Under the pieces are notes generated by a model, which worked only from the letters and a program-made list of their open reading frames with translations, was not told the origin of the DNA and ran no database searches. From Whalleya microplaca (taxonomy: Eukaryota > Ascomycota > Sordariomycetes > Xylariales > Xylariaceae), in the NCBI GenBank assembly GCA_022497155.1, contig MU385721.1, positions 744,001 to 808,000 of the forward strand: DNA of 64,000 nucleotides, written 5' to 3'. Position 1 is the stretch's first letter, and each line of letters begins with the position of its first letter. Shown in pieces: positions 58,218 through 64,000 of this stretch. A program made the translations under genes and the position numbers.

Positions 58218-59572
58218 ATGCTCGAACGCTTCATCGATCCTTTCTATCCTCCCGTTGAGGAGCGTGCGCCGCTGCCCGCACTCTACTTGCCCGCAGCCTT
58301 CGCCACAGTGATACTCGGATATGCCATCGGGCCCGGCTTGATCCGGACGACCGCGATCAGCTCACTGCTTCTACTATTCGCGCTCCAGAGGCCGTGCTAC
58401 GCAGACGGTGGCGTGACGCTGGACTACAGCCTTTCTGGAGCGTTCGTTATCTTCGTTCTGTCGTACCTAGACCTGGGCAACTCGGACCCGCGCTGGGTCG
58501 GCAGACTTGACAAGCCTTTGCCAAAAGACGGAAGCCGCGGCATCGCATGGCGCGACATCAAGACTTGGCCGCAGCGCCTCAGGTGGGCGGTCCGCCTGGC
58601 TACGTCTACTCGTGGTATTGGCTGGGATTGGCAGGTCAAAGGCGTGCCGACCCATCCAGAGCCGGATGCGCCGCGCTTGCGCTTTGTCGTGAAAAGAGTG
58701 CTGGACCTAGTGCGGCATGCTGTGCTGAAATCGCTGGCTGTTTACGGCATTGGATTTTGTCAGACGGTACAACCAGTGGTGGCACCGACATCGCCCTGGA
58801 CCGCTCGTCTTCTCGGAGCAGTTGAAAACTGGTGCGGTGCAACATGGGGCTGGAACACCATTGGGATTGCGTTCGCGGGCAGCTCGGCGATTACCGTGCT
58901 ACTAGGTATCTACGAACCGTGGCAGTGGCCACCGATGCTGAACTCGATAGCCGAGGCTTGGAGTGTGAGGCGGATATGGAGGTAATTATTCGCTTATCTA
59001 AACATGTGTGACATTGATGACAACGTACGCTAATGCTACACCCCTTTAGTGTTGCATATCATCAGATTCTGCGTAGAGTAAGTAACTTGTAAACTTCATT
59101 TTATCCATGCTCTCTTGGGACTGAAAGGCTGACTTTAGTTCCTCTGTAGGTTGTACAACAACCTAGCATTCGACTTGCGCGACTTGCCGGTTTCAAGAAA
59201 GGCTCAATCCCTTCCCGCTATCTCCAACTCTTCCTCGGATTCTACATCAGCTTCTGTATCCACTGGTGGCAACAGTATGTAACGACTCGCAGTGACAAGG
59301 GCGAATTCGCGTTCTTCATGATGCAGCCTGTGGTTATTACCGTCGAGGATTTCGTCCAATGGGTCTGGGGAAAATCCGTGAGTCCCAAGCGAAAGCAGGA
59401 CCTTCACTGGCTTGAGCTTCTGGTGGGCTATGTGTGGACGGTCGCCGCCTTCACTTTTACTCTAACACCTTATGTAAAGGGCATGACAGGAACAGGCGTC
59501 ATTGGTCTGGGTGGTCCGGAAGAGATTATGGCAATAAAGCTTGGTCAACAACATGGTGCTGCATATATTTAA
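58218..59572 (+). CDS. Wax-synthase/MBOAT-like acyltransferase
   Basis: Three exons: 58218-58981, 59050-59077 (28 bases) and 59150-59572; 404 residues. The splices restore the junction RRIWSVAYHQILRR followed by VVQQPSIRLARLAG. Hydrophobic membrane segments are visible at LPALYLPAAFATVILGYAIG, near residues 60-80, and throughout the C-terminal half. DYSLSGAFVIFVLSYLDLG and LRWAVRLATSTRGIGWDWQV are family signatures of fungal wax-synthase-like acetyltransferases (Tri7/AusQ type). FYISFCIHWW holds the likely active-site His. Members in clusters acetylate a hydroxyl of terpenoids or polyketides; others make waxes. It is the first of three tailoring-type genes in this segment. The MLERFIDPFYPP start is chosen as it is typical for the family. 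A 5'-extended frame from 58044 lacks an ATG. Confidence 0.88.
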
Positions 59573-60219
59573 CATCGATGCCATATCCTTCATTTAAGAG
59601 GTGCAGTTGTGTATTATGTATCTAATGCTTAATCACCACACTTATGCACTATAAGAATTACAGCCGGTGGTCTGACTGGTTAAATATTTTAGCAACTCGC
59701 ACGAGCACCTGGTAAATATTTCAAAGTGTACTCATCTTGAATGTGTACCTTCCTGCCTCTCTGTGTTTGGCTAGTTCTCGGCTCTAGTAGAGCTAAGTAG
59801 ATTGAGTTTAGTTTCTAAACTCGTTTGATGCAGTGATAATAGGATGCCTCGCTTATCCAGCCCCTGAAATGTACTTCGGCTTAAATCAACATTAATTAAC
59901 CATATTATGACAAGATTGAATAGCATCGGATTACTCCTAGGCCTAGCTAAACTTCGTACTAATGACTGTGTTGCTATCATTTTGTGCCTCTATATAATAG
60001 TGTGAGAACAGGACAAGAGCTAGAGATCATGCGACATATAGGAGCCTAATAGGGTTGGCTCAACTATTAGCAGACACTACACCCATAAGATAACCATATT
60101 TTATGCCACGAAGTTAGTATCGTACTGATATAAGTATAGGTAATCCAAGCCATTTCAAAGAGAGTGAACACAATTTGATTAATTCTAGATTAAAAAAATG
60201 TTTCACCTTTCGCCTTTGA
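59573..60219. other. Convergent intergenic region
   Basis: AT-rich, with 3' ends of the acyltransferase and O-methyltransferase genes. No other structure seen. Confidence 0.7.
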
Positions 60220-61527
60220 CTACTCTATGACAACTTCCATGTAGGACAACAGTGAGAGCTGAGAGGATCTCACAGCGGCAATCTTCATCTTCATATCCAC
60301 CTTCTTAAAAAGTGCGCTCCAATCACTTAGGCTTCTCTCGCCTCCTCCAAACAGCGTAAACATAAGCAGATCCTGTGTCCTTATGAGTTGCTCCTGGTGA
60401 TTCGGGATATCGCCAATATGATCAGGAAGTACGCGTTCAACCACTAGAAGTTTAGTACCGTATTCCTTCATAGCCGGAAGCAGTTGTCGTAGAATTTTGA
60501 CACAATCCGCATCTTGCCAATCGTGCAATATGCGGCTGAGGAGATAAGCTTTCGGTCGAAGCTCAGACGGTTGGGCACCAAAGAAATCATGAGTCTGGAA
60601 TTGAACTCTTCCTTCAGCTTCATGTTGGTGGATAGTTGCATTTGCCGGCCCCTCGTTCGTTGCCAAATCCTGTATCAGAAAGCTAATGCAAGATGGAATT
60701 TTGTCTAAGATATTAACCTCGATGTGTCCATTTCCGCCGCCAACGTCGATGATAAGACCATCGCCAAGCGCTTGCCAGTCGAAGCCCCGTAGGAATGGAG
60801 CCAATGAGTTTCCCGAGTGCCCTGCGAATAGTGCCTTCATGGCCACACTGAACTTTTCCATTCCCCTGCCATCTGGATCATCTTCTTCGAGAGCTCTCCA
60901 AAAACTCCGATGTTTTGAATCAGCCAGCGCAAACGGAATCTCCCTATCGCTAGACGCATTTGGATCCTGCCTTGTCTTCAGCGCTTCAGGTATTTTCCAT
61001 GCGCCGCGACTCATCAAATATCCCAGCCGCATTTGGATCCATGGCGAGAATGTCGGTATGGCGGCTGACACAGACGTATGCGCCACAAATCCCTCACTAG
61101 GTTCATAGAATATTCCCGTTAGGTATGCGAACCTCAACTGCTGTTGTAGCAACCTCGCGTTGACACCCACTTTGGTAGCGAGGTCATCGATCGCAATGGG
61201 ACCCTCTAGCGGTACATGTTGAGGTACTCCAAGAACATCGAGAGTCCGCAACACATCAACCTTGCTAACCGTAGGACCAGCTAATGAAGAAAGTATGTCC
61301 ATGGGACCCAAGGCTAAATTCAGCATCAAATTACTTGCGTCTATAAGCGCGGATCTTGTCTTCAGGATATCTCGCTGATCAACAACGTCTTGCCAATCTT
61401 TACGTCCATCCACCTCAAATGAGGGCTGCTGGAGGCCATTCTTCTCAAGCTGTTGCTGGAGACTAGTAGCAGCCTCTAATATTGCTGTCGCTTGTGCAAT
61501 GAGCGAAGGTGTTGTAATTCCAGCCAT
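60220..61527 (-). CDS. O-methyltransferase (family 2, COMT-like)
   Basis: A single exon of 435 residues with no intron. The N-terminal part (about 1-110) is a helical dimerisation domain, followed by a winged-helix region (VLRTLDVLGVPQHVPLEG, IAIDDLATKVGVNARLLQ). The SAM-binding motif is GLIIDVGGGNGHIEVNI. FLIQDLATNE and QFQTHDFFGAQP follow. YLLSRILHDWQDADCVKILR carries the catalytic His before DWQD. This is the usual arrangement for fungal enzymes that methylate phenolic hydroxyls of polyketides or other secondary metabolites. The substrate is unknown. Its neighbours, an acyltransferase and an SDR, suggest a shared pathway. It is intact, and the length and motifs are normal. Confidence 0.93.
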   Translation of the reverse strand: MAGITTPSLIAQATAILEAATSLQQQLEKNGLQQPSFEVDGRKDWQDVVDQRDILKTRSALIDASNLMLNLALGPMDILSSLAGPTVSKVDVLRTLDVLGVPQHVPLEGPIAIDDLATKVGVNARLLQQQLRFAYLTGIFYEPSEGFVAHTSVSAAIPTFSPWIQMRLGYLMSRGAWKIPEALKTRQDPNASSDREIPFALADSKHRSFWRALEEDDPDGRGMEKFSVAMKALFAGHSGNSLAPFLRGFDWQALGDGLIIDVGGGNGHIEVNILDKIPSCISFLIQDLATNEGPANATIHQHEAEGRVQFQTHDFFGAQPSELRPKAYLLSRILHDWQDADCVKILRQLLPAMKEYGTKLLVVERVLPDHIGDIPNHQEQLIRTQDLLMFTLFGGGERSLSDWSALFKKVDMKMKIAAVRSSQLSLLSYMEVVIE

Positions 61528-62460
61528 TCGTGAGCAAAAATCCCAACTGGTGCAATGCTGGAGTCTTCAATGTAGGGAGGAGAAAGTTGTGGCACAGCAG
61601 TGACTAGATCGTAATCTGAAGGGTCAGATATGATATCTGGGCATATATATCACTCAATGCATCAGAGTGGAACTCGGACTCATGTGATGACTTTTGAACG
61701 ATGCAGGTTATAGGACTGCTGATCCTCGCACCTGTCAGACCAGTTTGCTATACTTTTGAGCTTATCCCTTTTCAGATACCGCTAGAATGTTACCTTAAAA
61801 CATTATAGCTGGTCGCAAGGTTTATGATTAATTATAAAGGAGACCTTATACCTTTCTGGGGATTTGGCAACTAGCAGTTTGTCTCATGCGCTCGAGACTA
61901 TAAGAGCATCAATAGTAGTACGTGATACCGGTGTGTTGTTGCGCTAATTGCTTTCACATAGCTAAGCCAACATCCTTCTAGAACTAAGCCTTCATTTTCC
62001 TACGGGCTACTATGACTATTATCCTCATAAATCTCATCATTTATTTATGTCTGAAGTCATTGATGACCAAGCATACCAATGTCTTAAATATACCGCTGAA
62101 TCTTACATACAAAGATGCGGTCACTCCATAACTGCTCATTCGTAACAGTAACAGCTTTAGCTATTCTTAGACTATAAGGAAAGTATGTATAGAGCAGTTA
62201 CACTTACCACGATCCCTTATACTTACATGGTAAATTTCAGGGCCCTACCTATTAACATTGGGCAACTCCTGGATTTCCGGGGTGAATCAAAAGCATGGTG
62301 TTGTGGCCCTGAGACGCACACGTAATGGCCTTTGTGTATCATATTGATATTGACTTGTTTTTATCACGCTGTAAACCATAGCAGCTTGATTTCTGATTTA
62401 TTTTCTTCACCTCTCGTGTGGATAGATGCAATCTTTATTCAGCAATCCTTGCTGCCGATC
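61528..62460. other. Intergenic region / promoter of the O-methyltransferase
   Basis: No gene is supported. The upstream side of the O-methyltransferase gene contains ATGATATCTGGGCATATATATC-like TATA-rich sequence near 61630-61650. Confidence 0.6.
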
Positions 62461-63362
62461 CTACGTCAGAGTAAATCCGCCATCAACAACTAAAACAGCG
62501 CCCTGCATGTAACTGCTCATCGGTGATGCTAGGAAAACGATACAATCTGAAATTTCGTCAACCTCGCCAGCCCTCTTCATAGAGCACCTCTGAATTTCGG
62601 CAGCGAATGGTGTAGCATCACCTTGCGCCAAGACGCTGTTCGTTAAGGCGGTCTTCGCAAACCTATGACTACGTTAGATATATACCACAGGTATTACAGA
62701 GAGTACGAACCCTGGACAAATAGCGTTAATTCGAATGCCATGTTCACCGTACTGAACAGCATCTGCCTTGGTCATGCCCACGACGCCATGCTTAGCGGCA
62801 GTGTAGGCAGTGTGCGGCAGCCCCCTAGGCGGGCCGAACAAGCCGAACATGGATGCCGTGTTGATGATTACTCCACGTCCATGTCGTATTCCCTTGTTCT
62901 CTTGCTTCATGAAAATAGCCAGCTCTTCTCTTTCGCATCTCCAAACGCCATTCAAGTTCGTCTGGATGAGGTTGGCATAGTCAGCCTCGTCAACCAGATG
63001 TGTGTTATCGATCGGGCCGCGGATACCGGCATTGTTGACCGCGATGTCGAGCCGCCCGAACTTTTTAACGACTTCTTCAAACGCCGATTTGACTTGCTGT
63101 CCATCTCGGACGTCGAGCTGTAGTTGTAAGATCTCGACGTCAGGATATTTTGCCTGCAGCTCCTTCACTGCCGTCGCCAACACATCGGCATTGAAATCGG
63201 TAAGCGCAAGCCGTTGGATACCATGCTTGGCGAATGCGTATGCCGTGTACAGTCCGATACCTGTAATCCATGTTGTTAGACTAGAGCACATAACAGCGAA
63301 TGAGACTTCCTACCTTGGGCTGCACCAGTGATGAAAGCCGTTCCGCTCAGGAGGGTTGCCAT
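62461..63362 (-). CDS. Classical short-chain dehydrogenase/reductase (SDR)
   Basis: Three exons: 63362-63314, 63260-62711 and 62662-62461; 266 residues. The NAD(P)-binding motif TGAAQGIG is rebuilt across the first intron, NNAG follows, and the catalytic Ser and YTAAK with Tyr and Lys lie near residues 150-170 (NTASMFG, AYTAAKHGVVGMTK). PG at ICPG continues into FAKTALTNS after the second intron, and the C-terminus ends VVDGGFTLT, typical of the family. The acceptor is normal, but the second intron starts with GTTCGT, an unusual 5' splice site; no other donor keeps the frame. The substrate is unknown. It lies next to an O-methyltransferase and an acyltransferase, so a metabolite pathway is likely. 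Confidence 0.9.
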
Positions 63363-64000
63363 GATGTTAGTTCTAAGTAACGACTAGTGGACAATAGAGA
63401 GGATAGTGAAAAGTAGACGGTCAGTTATATGATCGAGACATCCATCTCTAAATACACGTACGAAAAATAGAAACCCCTACACTAGACCATTTTTTTATCC
63501 AAACATGCCATTCGAAGACAGTTGTCATGATGAAGAGACGCTAAGGTGAAGGCTATTGATTTGTAACTCGCTATGTAGGTGAACATAGTAGCATTGCAGT
63601 ATGTATGAAATGGTATCTGACTTCTCTGATTGGCTCAGATCCTGGGCAACAACTTCAACCACCGTAAAAGGTCTATCCCAAGAACATGGTTCCTACAGCC
63701 CCAGCATGTGTTCTCTAACCAGGTGAACTACGCAGTGCCTTGTCAAAAGATATGGACCGCTGTCCAAGGTCATAGTGACCCATTTTAGCCTTGCCAAGCA
63801 TCTATCCTTTCCCTTGTAAGTCCAACTGCTGCCGAGTATAAGTGTCCGCTTTATACATACATAGTATGTACGCAGTACATCATCATACGTTGTAGGCCAA
63901 ACCAACTCGAATTCATATCGTGAACGCTCTCCATTAGTTGGGTACTGAAATATGTTTTCCTAATTAAACAAGGTTTACAATAGCATGTAATTGATGATAG
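63363..64000. other. Promoter of the SDR gene and right window edge
   Basis: AT-rich flank upstream of the SDR start. The frame at 63693-63905 has no protein-like features. No gene is seen up to the edge; a cluster could continue beyond it. Confidence 0.6.

Overview
This is nuclear DNA of a filamentous ascomycete (Pezizomycotina). About fifteen genes rebuild cleanly only when short introns, mostly 41 to 196 bases, with GT...AG ends and CTAAC/CTGAC-like branch sites are removed. The families present fit too: a Bir1-type BIR protein, a myosin essential light chain, a siderophore-type MFS transporter and NFX1-type helicase/AAA proteins. Several relics carry stop codons that look like C-to-T changes at Gln codons, as expected after repeat-induced point mutation (RIP). 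The species cannot be read from the sequence, although a Sordariomycete is plausible. No rRNA, convincing tRNA or CRISPR array was found.

Layout. 1-5.2 kb: AT-rich DNA with a perfect 42-base palindrome, a small secreted and probably GPI-anchored three-repeat protein, and a broken ORF. 5.3-14.5 kb, minus strand: a 2,354-residue protein joining an SF1 (ZNFX1/Upf1-like) helicase, cysteine-rich zinc-binding region and three CbbX-like AAA+ modules. 355 bases upstream on the same strand lies a conserved fungal protein in which I see a PD-(D/E)XK-nuclease-like core. This helicase/AAA/nuclease-like pair is the best candidate in the window for an under-described system. 17.3-19.6 kb: FAD-linked sugar-lactone-oxidase-like enzyme. 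21.3-22.8 kb: DHH phosphoesterase. 23.8-26.1 kb: CoA-binding protein and SAM methyltransferase, separated by a poly-G/N-gap/poly-C assembly artefact. 27.1-32.8 kb: myosin light chain, M3 oligopeptidase and a lysozyme/SLT-like protein. 35.1-37.7 kb: BIR protein. 39.1-41 kb: siderophore-type transporter. 42.6-45.1 kb: two small conserved-looking unknown genes.

45-58 kb is gene-poor and full of relics. It holds a RIP-like broken ORF of unknown family (47.7-48.3 kb), an RBR ubiquitin ligase, and a decayed beta-tubulin pseudogene (51.8-54.0 kb) interrupted by a 471-base hAT-type MITE with long inverted repeats and a perfect 8-base target duplication. A 22-base internal-deletion relic of the same element, with its own perfect 8-base duplication, lies at 16.95 kb. 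A small LPxE-type F-box-like protein gene is at 55.3 kb.

58.2-63.4 kb contains three tailoring-type enzymes close together: a wax-synthase/MBOAT-like acyltransferase, a plant-type O-methyltransferase and a classical SDR. They may be the edge of a secondary-metabolite cluster whose backbone enzyme, if any, lies outside the window.
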